NCBI GenBank assembly: GCA_045600125.1
Contig: JAZRXH010000081.1
Coordinates: forward strand, 1 to 37,092
Length of the DNA: 37,092 nucleotides
Source: SIG622 sp045600125
GTDB taxonomy: Bacteria; Bacillota; Clostridia; Oscillospirales; CAG-382
Reading direction: 5' to 3'
This document shows, in pieces, positions 8,892 to 17,459 of the stretch. Below the pieces are notes generated by a model. The model had not been told where the DNA came from and made no database searches. It saw only the letters and a program-made list of their open reading frames with translations. How positions within the stretch are numbered: position 1 is the stretch's first letter; every line of letters starts with the position of its first letter. The translations under genes and the position numbers were made by a program.

Positions 8892-9035
8892 CAGAGCGGA
8901 AAACAGAATGCCGGGACAGGCTGCTCCGGTGCGGTATCCTGTGAAATTGCGGCGTGCGATCCCGCACCGATATTGACGGAACAGCATGAAATATGACAGA
9001 AGAAAGGAATTAAGCCGGGATATTTAATGAAAAAG

Positions 9036-9065
9036 GCGGCATATCGGAAGGTCCCGGTATGCCGC
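9036..9065 (-). terminator. Hairpin terminator downstream of the rnf operon
   Basis: GCGGCATATCGG (9036-9047) pairs with CCGGTATGCCGC (9054-9065) with one G-T wobble. On the minus strand the stem is followed by CCTTTTTCATT. It lies about 85 bases past the rnfB stop codon and behind a first hairpin at 9091-9113. Confidence 0.65.
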
Positions 9066-9090
9066 AAAAATGTAAGTGACAAAAAGAATT

Positions 9091-9113
9091 CCGCCGGGAA
9101 AGCCTCCCGACGG
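9091..9113 (-). terminator. Hairpin terminator, rnf operon end, probably bidirectional
   Basis: CCGCCGGGA (9091-9099) pairs with TCCCGACGG (9105-9113) with one wobble. On the minus strand it is followed by AATTCTTTTTGT. On the plus strand it is followed by AATGTTTTGTTTT, so it could also stop transcription from the TPM gene. Confidence 0.7.
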
Positions 9114-9148
9114 AATGTTTGTTTTATGCGTTCATTTTCGGGGGCTTC

Positions 9149-10018
9149 TCACTGCTTTTCGGAAGCGCCGACCGCTTCGAGGTCTTCCTTGCCGAGGACG
9201 ATGCCCACCTTGCCCTGAGAAACGCTCGACCAGATGATCTTTCTCGGGCAGACCGATACGCACTTGTCGCATCCGGTGCAGAGGGTGTAGTCGATCTGGG
9301 CAATAGAGCCGTTGACCTTGATGGCGCCTGCGGGGCAGTTCTTCTCACAGAGGTGACAGCCGATACAGCCTACGTCGCAGTAGCTCCTTGTCACGGGTCC
9401 CTTGTCCGCCGACATACAGCCGACCCAGTGCTTTGCATCGAAGGGAACGAGCTTGATGATGCCCTTGGGGCAGGTGGATACGCACTGACCGCAGGCGTGG
9501 CAGAGGTTGTAGTCGACAGCGGCAACGCCGTTCACGATCTTGATGGCGTCGAACTTGCACGCCTTGGCGCAGGAGCCGAGTCCGATACAGCCGTTGGGGC
9601 AGAGCTTGTCGCCTCCGGCGAGCTTGTTGGCGGCGACACAATCGTCAAGACCGGCATAGACGTATTTCTTTTTGGCAAGGTCGTGGGTGCCGGAGCACAT
9701 GACCTGCGCTCTCATGCGGACCTTCTTTTCCATGCCCTCGGAGGAAGCGCCCATAATCTCGGCGATTTTGGAGGTCACCTCGTCGCCGCAGGCGTTGCAG
9801 GAGTCCATTTTTGCCTCGCCTCTGACGATGGCTTCGGCGAGAGCCGCACAGCCGGCATAGCCGCAGCCGCCGCAGTTGGCGCCGGGAAGAAGCTCTGCGA
9901 TCTTGTCGATCCTTTCATCGGTTTCCACCTTGAAGATATGGCTTGCTACGGCAAGGATCAAGCCGAGTACGATACTTACAGCCGCAAAAACGATGGCGGC
10001 GATGACGATGGGATTCAT
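9149..10018 (-). CDS. rnfB: Rnf complex electron transport subunit B
   Basis: The protein has 289 residues and an N-terminal membrane helix (IVIAAIVFAAVSIVLGLILAV). The four-cysteine cluster motif of RnfB follows (NCGGCGYAGC with C-x-A-C near residue 75). Ferredoxin-type clusters then include CPNGCIGLGSCAKAC, CHACGQCVSTCP, CIGCHLCEKNCP and CTGCDKCVSVCP. RnfB is the iron-sulfur subunit that takes electrons from ferredoxin and passes them towards the membrane subunits. It is the last gene of the rnfCDGEAB operon and starts 54 bp after rnfA. Terminator hairpins follow. Confidence 0.96.
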   Translation of the reverse strand: MNPIVIAAIVFAAVSIVLGLILAVASHIFKVETDERIDKIAELLPGANCGGCGYAGCAALAEAIVRGEAKMDSCNACGDEVTSKIAEIMGASSEGMEKKVRMRAQVMCSGTHDLAKKKYVYAGLDDCVAANKLAGGDKLCPNGCIGLGSCAKACKFDAIKIVNGVAAVDYNLCHACGQCVSTCPKGIIKLVPFDAKHWVGCMSADKGPVTRSYCDVGCIGCHLCEKNCPAGAIKVNGSIAQIDYTLCTGCDKCVSVCPRKIIWSSVSQGKVGIVLGKEDLEAVGASEKQ

Positions 10019-10072
10019 GAGATTGTCCCTTCCTTTCTGTTATCGGTGTCGAAAATTCCGGAAATCTCCGCT

Positions 10073-10657
10073 TCAGAGCGAAGCGCCCTGGAAGCCCGAG
10101 AATGCCATGGCAAGAAGTCCTGCCGTGACAAGAGCGATCGGGATGCCCTTGAAGCATTTCGGAATGTCCGCATACTCGACCTTGGCACGCACGCCTGCGA
10201 AAATGACGATCGCCATGGTAAAGCCGACGGCGGAGAAGAAGCCGTAAAGAACCGACTTCACAAATCCGTAACCGTTATTGACGCAGAGAAGAGCGGAGCC
10301 GAGGATGGCGCAGTTGGTGGTGATGAGGGGAAGGTAAATGCCCAGCGCCGAGTAAAGCGCCTTTACGTACTTGCGAAGGAACATTTCGATGAGCTGAACG
10401 AGAGAGGCGATGATGAGGATGAAAGCGATGGTCTTGAGGTAAGCAAGCTCCAGCGGCACGAGGATGAGGTTATACACAGCCCACGTGGCGGCGCAGGATA
10501 CCGTCATGACGAAGGTCACGGCGCAGCCCATGCCGACGGCGTTGGAGGGCTTGTCGGAAAGTCCGAAGAAGGGACAGCATCCGAGGAATTTAACGAAGAT
10601 GTAGTTTTCAAGAAGGACAGCCGACAGAATGAGAAGGATCAATTCATTGAATGTCAT
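10073..10657 (-). CDS. rnfA: Rnf complex membrane subunit A
   Basis: The 194-residue integral membrane protein opens with MTFNELILLILSAVLLENYI and contains KFLGCCPFFGLSDKPSNAVGMG, which matches RnfA; the paired cysteine region is typical. Six hydrophobic helices can be seen. RnfA and RnfE are homologous membrane subunits of opposite topology and are thought to hold an intramembrane iron-sulfur cluster. The start codon overlaps the stop of rnfE by 4 bp (ATGA), indicating translational coupling. Confidence 0.95.
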   Translation of the reverse strand: MTFNELILLILSAVLLENYIFVKFLGCCPFFGLSDKPSNAVGMGCAVTFVMTVSCAATWAVYNLILVPLELAYLKTIAFILIIASLVQLIEMFLRKYVKALYSALGIYLPLITTNCAILGSALLCVNNGYGFVKSVLYGFFSAVGFTMAIVIFAGVRAKVEYADIPKCFKGIPIALVTAGLLAMAFSGFQGASL

Positions 10658-11295
10658 TGCCCGTCACCTTCCTTTCTCTTATTCTTGCCCTGCGCTTTGC
10701 TGCGGATGGCGTTCACGGCGGCGATGACGAAGCCGAGGGTGAGGAACGCACCGGCGGAGGTCACAAAGACACGGATCGGAACGAACCTGCCGCCGAAAAT
10801 GTCAAGTCCGAGGAAGGTGCCGTTTCCGAGCACCTCACGGATAGTACCGAGGATGGTCAGCGCAAGGGTAAAGCCCAGACCCATGAACAGACCGTCCAGC
10901 ATGGAGGGAAGCGGACCGTTCTTGGAGGCGAAGGCTTCGGCTCTGGCGAGGATGATGCAGTTCACGACGATCAGCGGGATGAACACGCCGAGAGACTCGT
11001 CAAGCGACGGCAGAAAGGCTTTGATGAGAAGCTCCACCGCCGTTACGAAGCCGGATATGATGACGATATACGAAGCGATACGCACCTGCTTCGGGATGAA
11101 CCTCCGCAGAAGCGAGATGAGAAGGTTCGAGAGAATAAGGACAGCCGCAGCGGAAAGTCCCATGCCCACGCCGTTCTTGACGCTGGTCGTGACCGCAAGG
11201 GTCGGGCAGGTGCCGAGAAGCTGAACGAAGGTGGGGTTGTTGTTGAAAAGACCGTCAAAGAGCGCCGTCTTGACGCTGTACTTTTTATCAGCCAT
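10654..11295 (-). CDS. rnfE: Rnf complex membrane subunit E
   Basis: The product has 213 residues from the ATG at 11295, which is preceded by AAAGGAGG. The frame continues upstream to 11322, but that part lies within rnfG and has no better site. It contains LFDGLFNNNPTFVQLLGTCP, the N-terminal signature of RnfE, then several membrane helices and LPSLDESLGVFIPLIVVNCI. It overlaps rnfG by 8 bp and rnfA by 4 bp. It forms the ion-translocating membrane core with RnfA and RnfD. Confidence 0.95.
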   Translation of the reverse strand: MADKKYSVKTALFDGLFNNNPTFVQLLGTCPTLAVTTSVKNGVGMGLSAAAVLILSNLLISLLRRFIPKQVRIASYIVIISGFVTAVELLIKAFLPSLDESLGVFIPLIVVNCIILARAEAFASKNGPLPSMLDGLFMGLGFTLALTILGTIREVLGNGTFLGLDIFGGRFVPIRVFVTSAGAFLTLGFVIAAVNAIRSKAQGKNKRKEGDGQ

Positions 11296-11869
11296 TTGCC
11301 GCATCCTCCTTTCCGAGCTCAAGGGTCTTCATGGTATTGACGGCGTCGTTTACGCCCTTGGTAACTGCCTTCGAGCTGATGGTGGAGCCGGCGATGGCGC
11401 TTATGCCGTCCTTGCCGAGCTCGACGGAATCCTTCCTGCCGACGAACTGCCCGGCAAAGGAGGGATCGCTCTTGACCTTGTCGCCGATACCGGCGGTCTC
11501 GGCAAGGCTGATCACCCGCACGGCGGAGATCTTCTTTTCCGAGTCAAAGGAGACCATCATTTTGATGACGTCCTTGAAGCCGCTCGGCTCGCAGAGAAGA
11601 CCGTAGCCGACGCATTCGCCGTCCTTTCTCGCTTCGTACAGCGAGGTGACGGTGTTCTTCGACTCAAAGTCGATCGGAACGTATTCGGTGCCTTCGCCGA
11701 AGGCGCTGTCGAGGGCTTCGGTGGTCTTCTGCCATTCCTGCTCGGCGATCCTGTCCTTGGTGATGCTGTTGACGCCGGCAACGACCAGCGCCACAAGAGT
11801 GCAGATGACGAAGAGGCGAAGTGTGATGTTCAAAACATCAAGCGCCGGGCTTTTATTTTGCTTTGACAT
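11288..11869 (-). CDS. rnfG: Rnf complex FMN-binding subunit G
   Basis: The product has 193 residues from the ATG at 11869. A GTG at 11878 lies inside the GGAGGTG sequence that forms the ribosome-binding site, so the ATG 7 bases further on is the likely start. One membrane helix (LFVICTLVALVVAGV) is followed by an extracytoplasmic FMN-binding domain. The covalent flavin site is visible as IAGSTISSKAVTKGV, corresponding to the S/T-G-A/S-T-x-S-S motif with the Thr carrying FMN. It overlaps the 3' end of rnfD by 17 bp. Confidence 0.94.
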   Translation of the reverse strand: MSKQNKSPALDVLNITLRLFVICTLVALVVAGVNSITKDRIAEQEWQKTTEALDSAFGEGTEYVPIDFESKNTVTSLYEARKDGECVGYGLLCEPSGFKDVIKMMVSFDSEKKISAVRVISLAETAGIGDKVKSDPSFAGQFVGRKDSVELGKDGISAIAGSTISSKAVTKGVNDAVNTMKTLELGKEDAANG

Positions 11870-12842
11870 TCTTAACACCTCCGAATACCTTGGGCTTTGT
11901 AGCGGAATCTATGTACCACACAAGCAGATTCATAATAAGAACAGCGAAGGAAACGCCCTCGGGATAACCGCCGAAGTAGCGGATGAACAGCGTGATGGCG
12001 CCGCATCCCACACCGTAGATGATCCGTCCGAGGCTCGTTGCCGGGCTTGTCACGTAGTCGGTCGCCATGAAGATGGCGCCGAGGAACAGACCGCCGCAGA
12101 AGAGACCCTCCGCCATATAGGGCAGAGCGGCGGCTCCTCCCATGGGGAAGAGGAGCGATACGACCGCCACCGTTCCGATGTACGCCACGGGGATGTGCCA
12201 GGTGATGACACGGCGGAAGAGGAGGTAAAGACCGCCCGCAAGAAGCAGCAGTTCGGAGATCTCGCCGATGGTGCCGGGCTGACAGCCGAAGAAGAGATCC
12301 TTTACCGTAAAGGCGGAAACGTCGCCTGCCACGACGGCACGGAGAGGCGTAGCGCCCGCTACTGCGTCAAGAGCGCCGTAGGCTTTGCCGAAGAAGGGGT
12401 ACTTCACGCCGACAGCGTCAAAATGAGCCATTTCGGACGGGAAGGCGCAGAAGAGGAAAACTCTTGCGGCAAGGGCGGGATTGACCACGTTTTTGCCGAT
12501 ACCGCCGTAAAGCTGTTTTACGACCGCAATGGCAAACACCGCACCGATGACGCAGATCCAGAGGGGGATCGAAACGGGGAGGGTCATGGCGAAGAGAAGC
12601 CCCGTCACCGCCGCCGAAAGGTCGGACACCGTGTTGTTTTTCTTTGCGAGCTTTCTGTAAAGATACTCGGTCAGGATCGAAGCGAGGACGCACACCGCCG
12701 TAACGGTGATGACTCTCGTTCCGAAAACGTATATGCCCCATACCCAGGCGGGCACGAGGGAGATGAGAACGTCCAGCATGATGCGCTGTGTCGACTCGGG
12801 ACCGTGCATATGCGGAGACGCAGTCATTTTCAGAAAATTCAT
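11853..12842 (-). CDS. rnfD: Rnf complex membrane subunit D
   Basis: The 329-residue integral membrane protein contains SPHMHGPESTQRIMLDVL at the N-terminus and GGIGKNVVNPALAARVFL in the middle, both typical of RnfD. The covalent FMN attachment motif is DAVAGATPL, with T165 as the expected flavin-bearing residue. RnfD is a main candidate for coupling electron flow to sodium or proton movement. It starts 55 bp after rnfC. Confidence 0.95.
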   Translation of the reverse strand: MNFLKMTASPHMHGPESTQRIMLDVLISLVPAWVWGIYVFGTRVITVTAVCVLASILTEYLYRKLAKKNNTVSDLSAAVTGLLFAMTLPVSIPLWICVIGAVFAIAVVKQLYGGIGKNVVNPALAARVFLFCAFPSEMAHFDAVGVKYPFFGKAYGALDAVAGATPLRAVVAGDVSAFTVKDLFFGCQPGTIGEISELLLLAGGLYLLFRRVITWHIPVAYIGTVAVVSLLFPMGGAAALPYMAEGLFCGGLFLGAIFMATDYVTSPATSLGRIIYGVGCGAITLFIRYFGGYPEGVSFAVLIMNLLVWYIDSATKPKVFGGVKNVKAK

Positions 12843-12897
12843 GGATTTTTCAGTCCTTTCGGAAAATTAAAATGATCGATTGTCAAATGCCCGGGGC

Positions 12898-14214
12898 TCA
12901 CTTCTTCGCCTTTCTGCGATTGTCGTTGATGATGCCCTTTGCCTTGCGGATATGCTGAACGATCGGTACGCTGCCGGGGCAGGTGTAGGTGCAGCATCCG
13001 CATTCCACACAGCTCATCACGTTGTACTTTTCGCACATATCAAGACGGCCTGCCGCCGAGAAGGCGGCGAGATAGTTGGGCATCAGATGCATGGGGCATA
13101 CGCCGATGCACTTGCCGCAGTGGATGCAGGCGGGAACCGGCGCCTTTTCCGGCTCGCCGAGCACGAGGATGGCGCTTGTGCCCTTGATGACGGGGGTGTT
13201 GATATCCCACTGCGCCATGCCCATCATGGGACCGCCGGAAATGATCTTTTCGGGATCCTTTGTAAAGCCGCCGCAGAACTCTATCACGTCGGCAAAGGAG
13301 GTACCCAGCGGTACCAGAAGGTTCTTCGGCTCCTTTACGCAGTCGCCGGAAACCGTGACGATCCTCTTCACAAGAGGCTGTCCCTCGGCTACGGCATGGA
13401 AGACGGCGGCACTGGTCTCGGCATTGAAGATGACGAAGCCCACGTCGGCGGGGAGCTTGCCTGCGGGAAGCTGAACGCCGTGGAGAGCGTACATGATCTG
13501 CCGCTCGTCACCCTGGGGATATTTCGTTTTCATGACGGCGACACGCAGATCCGGATCGTCGGCGATCTTCTGCGAGATGAGCCTTATGGCGTCCTTCTTG
13601 TTGTCCTCGATGGCGAAGGTGGCTTTTGTGATGCCGATGGCGTGAAGAAGGATCCTTACGCCCTCGATGATGCTGTCCGCATCCTCCAGCATGAGCCGGT
13701 GGTTGGCGGTTATGTAGGGCTCGCACTCGGCGCAGTTGACGATCAGCTCTTTTGCCTTGCCCACAGCCGACTGGATCTTGGCGTAGGTCGGGAAGGTGGC
13801 GCCGCCCATGCCGGATATGCCCGCCTCCCGGACGAGAGCCACAATCTCCTCGGTGGTCATATCGCAAGGCGCCTTTTCCGGCTTTGTGATCGGGTATGCC
13901 TCGCCGAGTCCGTCGTTTTCGATGATGATGTGCTCGGTCTTTCCGGCTCCGTTATAGGAGTTTCTCGCCTCGATGGCGGTGACGGTACCGGAGACGCTTG
14001 CGTGAACGGGGCAGGAGAGAGCGTCGTCGTTCCGTCCGATGACCTGACCGATGAGAACTCTGTCACCCTTTGCCACGGTGGCTTTGACCGGAGCACCGAT
14101 GTGCTGAACAAGGGGGATCGCTACCTTGGAAGGGAAAGGCATGACTTCAATAGCCGTGCCTTCGGTATCCTTGTGTTCGTTGACGCGGATACCGCCTCGA
14201 AAAGTGAATGCCAT
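12898..14214 (-). CDS. rnfC: Rnf complex peripheral subunit C (NADH/FMN and iron-sulfur)
   Basis: The 438-residue protein begins with the RnfC barrel-sandwich domain (FRGGIRVNEHKDTEGTAIE, then a biotinyl-like turn KATVAKGDRVLIGQVIG). It has the nucleotide/FMN-binding region with GISGMGGATFPTYAKI and NCAECEPYITANHRLM, as in NuoF-like proteins. Two [4Fe-4S] motifs follow: ACIHCGKCIGVCP and CVECGCCTYTCP. It is the NAD-reducing subunit on the cytoplasmic side. The ATG at 14214 has AAAGGA about 8 bases upstream. It is the first gene of the operon and lies 38 nt from a strong promoter. Confidence 0.96.
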   Translation of the reverse strand: MAFTFRGGIRVNEHKDTEGTAIEVMPFPSKVAIPLVQHIGAPVKATVAKGDRVLIGQVIGRNDDALSCPVHASVSGTVTAIEARNSYNGAGKTEHIIIENDGLGEAYPITKPEKAPCDMTTEEIVALVREAGISGMGGATFPTYAKIQSAVGKAKELIVNCAECEPYITANHRLMLEDADSIIEGVRILLHAIGITKATFAIEDNKKDAIRLISQKIADDPDLRVAVMKTKYPQGDERQIMYALHGVQLPAGKLPADVGFVIFNAETSAAVFHAVAEGQPLVKRIVTVSGDCVKEPKNLLVPLGTSFADVIEFCGGFTKDPEKIISGGPMMGMAQWDINTPVIKGTSAILVLGEPEKAPVPACIHCGKCIGVCPMHLMPNYLAAFSAAGRLDMCEKYNVMSCVECGCCTYTCPGSVPIVQHIRKAKGIINDNRRKAKK

Positions 14215-14251
14215 TCTTGATCAAATCCTTTCCGAATAATCATATAGATAT

Positions 14252-14280
14252 ATTATACTACATTTTTAATGAAATTGCAA
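14252..14280 (-). promoter_or_regulatory. Sigma-A promoter of the rnf operon
   Basis: On the minus strand, TTGCAA (14275-14280), a 17-nt spacer, then a perfect TATAAT (14252-14257). The spacer is AT-rich. Confidence 0.8.
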
Positions 14281-14410
14281 CAGAAATCGGTGCGAAAATA
14301 CAAGTTTTTTATACAATTTTTGCCGTGCTTCACATTCCTTCCGGAACGGGCTCTTATTTTCTGCCGGAAAAAGCGGCATCAGGAAGTCTCTGCCATTATT
14401 CCCAGACATT

Positions 14411-14440
14411 TTGCAATGACAAACGGCTGACCTTTATAAT
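14411..14440 (+). promoter_or_regulatory. Sigma-A promoter of the MecA-like gene
   Basis: TTGCAA at 14411-14416, an 18-nt spacer, then TATAAT at 14435-14440. The gene starts 57 bases downstream. The stretch 14281-14410 between the rnf promoter and this one shows no gene. Confidence 0.7.
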
Positions 14441-14497
14441 ATAATAGTGTCGGACAGAGCGCCATGCTCAAATCAATATACCGACGGAGAAATCAAT

Positions 14498-15172
14498 ATG
14501 GACATGATACTTATAAGCGGTGAAAAACTGAAGGTGACCCTCACCGAAAGCGATATGGAGGAAATGCATATCGACGCGGAAAGCCTTGACTACGGCTGTG
14601 TGGAAACGAAAAAGATGTTCTGGTCGCTTCTCGACAAGGCGAAGAGCCTGACCGGCTTTGACGCAGACCGGACAAAGCTGTACGTGCAGGTCTTTCCCGA
14701 CCGGGCGGGCGGCTGTGAAATGTACATCACGAAGGCGGGCGGCGAAAAGGACGGCGAAAAGGACGGCGAAGCCTCTTCCGGATCCGGCTCTTTTGCACCA
14801 AAGCGGCGCAGAGCGGCAGGGAAGCACGCCGAAAGCGCCTGTTTTTGCGTCCGTCTTGACTTTGAAGCGCTCCTGCGTCTTTGCAGGCGGCTGAAGGACA
14901 GCGGGGCAGGATTCTCTTCCTCTCTTTATCTTTTGAACACGGAGGAGGAGAGAGGCAGAGACGATGCATGTTATCTTCTCCTCCTTCGCCGGGCTCTTCC
15001 GTCCTATATGCCGTCTGCGGCGTCGGAATGCGCCGGGGCTTTCCTGCCGCCCTATCTTTCGGAGTATGGGGAAGGAAGGCTTCTGCGGGAATATGAGCTG
15101 CCCTATCTTTCCGAGCGCGCAGAGCGGATCGTTTGCGAGGATGCCGTGGAGAAGCTTTCGGGGCTTACTTGA
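14498..15172 (+). CDS. MecA-like adaptor protein
   Basis: The product has 224 residues from the ATG at 14498, which has GGAG about 9 bases upstream; the 17 upstream in-frame codons lack a good site. The N-terminal half (about 1-80) matches the MecA N-domain: a short first strand, KLKVTLTESDMEEMHID, then a helix with FWSLLDKAK and the strand KLYVQVFP. A charged linker (GEKDGEKDGE, then Arg/Lys rich) leads to a C-terminal domain resembling the ClpC-binding part: SSSLYLLNTEE, DACYLLLLRR, LSEYGEG and RIVCEDAVEKL. MecA-family adaptors deliver proteins to ClpCP. The substrate here is unknown. The linker carries a 4-residue GEKD repeat. Confidence 0.75.
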   Translation: MDMILISGEKLKVTLTESDMEEMHIDAESLDYGCVETKKMFWSLLDKAKSLTGFDADRTKLYVQVFPDRAGGCEMYITKAGGEKDGEKDGEASSGSGSFAPKRRRAAGKHAESACFCVRLDFEALLRLCRRLKDSGAGFSSSLYLLNTEEERGRDDACYLLLLRRALPSYMPSAASECAGAFLPPYLSEYGEGRLLREYELPYLSERAERIVCEDAVEKLSGLT

Positions 15173-15225
15173 ATCGGAATTTAATGAAAAAACGGAAATA
15201 TTCGCAAATATTCAAAAATTCAGCC

Positions 15226-15254
15226 TTTATTCTTTTCCTCTCCCGCCGTATAAT
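15226..15254 (+). promoter_or_regulatory. Possible promoter of the uracil-DNA glycosylase gene
   Basis: TATAAT at 15249-15254 lies 57 bases before the start codon. A weak -35 (TTTATT, 15226-15231) lies 17 bases upstream of it. Confidence 0.5.
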
Positions 15255-15310
15255 GATGTCGGAATCATCCCGGATGCGGCAGCGGCATCCCGAAAGGAGA
15301 GGCTCTTATC

Positions 15311-15913
15311 ATGGCAACCGAAACGGAAAAAGACATAAAGGACAACGCCGGAAAATGGCAAAGCCTCAGACTCGAATGCGAAAAGTGCAAAAAATGCTCT
15401 CTTTGTGCGGCAAAGACAAACACCGTCTTCGGCAAGGGCTCGGAGAAAGCCCTTGTGATGTTCGTCGGCGAAGCCCCGGGCGAGCAGGAGGATCTGCAGG
15501 GCGTTCCCTTCGTGGGCGCCTCGGGACAGCTTCTCGACCGCTATTTTGCTGCCATTGATATGGACGAATCGGATTATTACGTGGCAAACATACTGAAATG
15601 CCGCCCGCCCCACAACCGGGATCCTCTTCCGGAGGAGCAGGACTCCTGCATCGGCTACCTCCGGGAGCAGCTGAAGCTGATAAACCCGAAGATCATCGTC
15701 TGCCTCGGCAGGATCGCCGCCATGCGGATCATAAAACCCGACTTCAGGATCACGAAGGAGCACGGCAAATGGTTCAAAAAGGGCGACTTCTACATCACCG
15801 CCGTCTACCACCCCTCGGCGCTTCTTCGCACGTCCTCCTATAAGACCGAGATGCTGGACGACTTTCTCGGCATCGAGGAGATGCTGAAAAAGGCGAAGAA
15901 CGGGGAAATATGA
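15311..15913 (+). CDS. Type 4 uracil-DNA glycosylase (iron-sulfur)
   Basis: The 200-residue protein fits family 4 UDG, which removes uracil from DNA to start base excision repair. Motif 1 is GEAPGEQED (53-61), with FVGASGQLLD beyond it. Motif 3 is HPSALLR (167-173). A cysteine group at C23, C26, C29 and C32, plus C97 and C113, provides the ligands of the expected [4Fe-4S] cluster. Two cysteines of the first group would suffice with the later pair. The ATG at 15311 follows AAAGGAGAGG. A strong hairpin ends the transcript. Confidence 0.92.
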   Translation: MATETEKDIKDNAGKWQSLRLECEKCKKCSLCAAKTNTVFGKGSEKALVMFVGEAPGEQEDLQGVPFVGASGQLLDRYFAAIDMDESDYYVANILKCRPPHNRDPLPEEQDSCIGYLREQLKLINPKIIVCLGRIAAMRIIKPDFRITKEHGKWFKKGDFYITAVYHPSALLRTSSYKTEMLDDFLGIEEMLKKAKNGEI

Positions 15914-15934
15914 ATAAGGTATGCAATGAAAAAA

Positions 15935-15963
15935 CTCCGCCGTAGCATTCTATTACGGCGGAG
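15935..15963 (+). terminator. Bidirectional hairpin terminator
   Basis: CTCCGCCGTA (15935-15944) pairs perfectly with TACGGCGGAG (15954-15963) around a 9-nt loop. It is followed by CGTTCTTTATAT on the plus strand and preceded by a run of A, so it can serve both the glycosylase gene and the convergent oxidoreductase gene. Confidence 0.8.
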
Positions 15964-16027
15964 CGTTCTTTATATCCGATATTGTGCAATTGTATATATT
16001 ATTCCGTTATGAATGACCTTTTGCTTC

Positions 16028-17269
16028 TTACTCATCCTGCCCGATGACGTGTAAGAATTTCTTCACCATGACCTCGGAGGGTCTGTAGTCCGGGTCGGAG
16101 CCGACCTGCATGGTGGGTGCTTTGTCCCCGTAGGTCCAGAAGGGAGAGAGATTGTCGTTTTCGTATTTTACCCGATCCTCTTCCTTTGTAAAGTCCGGGA
16201 TGTCGTAGGGCTTTCCGCCCTCGAGAAGGCTCCGGTGGGCAAGGATGCCGACCGCCGCCATTCTCACCGCCGCATACACGTCAAGATAGGGCTTCTCGCC
16301 GGTCTCGATGCAGCGCAGGAAGTCCTTGAACATATAGTAGTCGCCCCCGGCGTGCCCGGTTCTGGCGGCGGCGGCGCCGTCCTCTGCGTCCTCGGAAGGG
16401 GTATAGAAGCTGACTCTTTCTCTGCCCTCCGGCACGCTCCACGGATTGTAGGTGAGCATCACCTTTCCGTCGGTGCCCCGCACGTTCTCGATCTGTCCGT
16501 TCTTGCAGGCAAGGCGATACGAATTTTCATGCGAGCCGAACTTTGCGCAGCCGGTCACCCGGAAGACCGACCTGTCGTCGTTCAGCATAGTGATAACGGC
16601 GGTGCCGTCGCAGCACATGGAGGCGGAGGCATAGCGGTCGTCCTTCGGGGAACAGATGGGAAGCGCCGTCACCCGCACGGGATTGACCTTCGTCGCCATC
16701 ATGAGCGGTCCGAGGGAGTGGGTGATGTAGTAGGTGGCAGGCAGATAGTTTCTCCAGTGATGCAGGCTGTCGTTGTATTTTCTGACAAAGGCAGTGTCCT
16801 CGGGGTTTACGGGATGATTGTATTCTCCCTCGCCGAAAAGGATCTTGCCGAGAGTGCCGTCCGCATAGACCTTCTGCATCTCCTGATTGAAGAGCATGTA
16901 AGGGTAGTTTTCGGCAAGCATATAGATCGCACGGCTCTTCTCGGCGGCTCGCACAAGCTCGACGCACTCCTTCATGGTGCCGGCGGCAAGGCATTCGCAG
17001 ATGACGTGGATGTTCCGCTCGAGAGCCTTTATGACAAAGGGAGCGTGCTCCGGGAAGTAGTTGGCGATGTACACGGCGTCCATGCCGTATTCGATGAATT
17101 CATCGAAGGAGCCGAACACGGCGACGTCCCCCAGCTTCTCTGCTGCGTTCTTACGCCGTTCCTCCTTGCAGTCGCATACCGCCACGATCTCGATGTTGTT
17201 GAGAAGGATCGCCGTTGCGTTGTCAAGACCCCGGTTGAGACCGAAGATGCCCATTCTGATTCTTTTCAT
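16028..17269 (-). CDS. Gfo/Idh/MocA family protein with altered EKP motif
   Basis: The 413-residue protein begins with a Rossmann strand-turn (IRMGIFGLNRGLDNA) and the VAVCDCKEER strand end, and has a clear family fold. At the usual catalytic EKP position the sequence reads VICECLAAGTM, so the Lys is replaced by Cys. The following region contains YMLAENYPYM and GEGEYNHPVNP. The end includes GTGHAGGDYYMFKDF-like sequence and a C-terminal DYRPSEVMVKKFL helix. Homologues act on sugars or inositols. The changed motif could mean a non-classical reaction, such as a glycosidase-like or isomerase role. AGGAG precedes the ATG at 17269. The gene is divergent from an AraC-type regulator, suggesting substrate-controlled expression. 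Confidence 0.85.
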   Translation of the reverse strand: MKRIRMGIFGLNRGLDNATAILLNNIEIVAVCDCKEERRKNAAEKLGDVAVFGSFDEFIEYGMDAVYIANYFPEHAPFVIKALERNIHVICECLAAGTMKECVELVRAAEKSRAIYMLAENYPYMLFNQEMQKVYADGTLGKILFGEGEYNHPVNPEDTAFVRKYNDSLHHWRNYLPATYYITHSLGPLMMATKVNPVRVTALPICSPKDDRYASASMCCDGTAVITMLNDDRSVFRVTGCAKFGSHENSYRLACKNGQIENVRGTDGKVMLTYNPWSVPEGRERVSFYTPSEDAEDGAAAARTGHAGGDYYMFKDFLRCIETGEKPYLDVYAAVRMAAVGILAHRSLLEGGKPYDIPDFTKEEDRVKYENDNLSPFWTYGDKAPTMQVGSDPDYRPSEVMVKKFLHVIGQDE

Positions 17270-17316
17270 ATCTGTTCTCCTGTTCTTTATTTGGTAAAAT
17301 ATGACCTTATGGCATT

Positions 17317-17345
17317 ATTATAAGCCCGCTGTACGCCCGTGAAAA
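17317..17345 (-). promoter_or_regulatory. Promoter of the Gfo/Idh gene
   Basis: On the minus strand, TTTTCA (17340-17345), a 17-nt spacer, then TATAAT (17317-17322). The start codon is 48 bases downstream of the -10 box. Confidence 0.65.
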
Positions 17346-17349
17346 TGGC

Positions 17350-17374
17350 AAATTCCCATATCATTATGGAATTT
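17350..17374. promoter_or_regulatory. Inverted repeat between divergent promoters, candidate operator
   Basis: AAATTCCCATA (17350-17360) and TATGGAATTT (17365-17374) form an imperfect inverted repeat around TCAT. It lies between the -35 boxes of the Gfo/Idh and AraC-type genes, where a shared regulator would be expected to bind. Confidence 0.45.
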
Positions 17375-17387
17375 CGTTTGATGAAAC

Positions 17388-17416
17388 TTGATTTTTGTCG
17401 GATTCTGTGATAAAAT
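17388..17416 (+). promoter_or_regulatory. Promoter of the AraC-type regulator
   Basis: TTGATT (17388-17393), a 17-nt spacer, then TAAAAT (17411-17416). The predicted start of transcription (about 17423) lies after the ATGs near 17388 and 17412, which supports the GTG start at 17460. Confidence 0.7.
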
Positions 17417-17459
17417 GCCTCTTGTATGGACGATCATGGCGGCATCGGAGGGAAAGTGC

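Noticed and set aside
8927..8969. Hairpin CGGTGCGG/CCGCACCG after the TPM gene as a terminator
   Set aside because: The loop is 27 nt long and no T-run follows. The hairpins at 9036-9113 are better candidates.
9119..11224. Long plus-strand open frame (about 700 codons) over the rnf genes
   Set aside because: It is antisense to rnfB, rnfA and rnfE, whose motifs are unmistakable. Its own translation shows no domain, and it lacks a ribosome-binding site.
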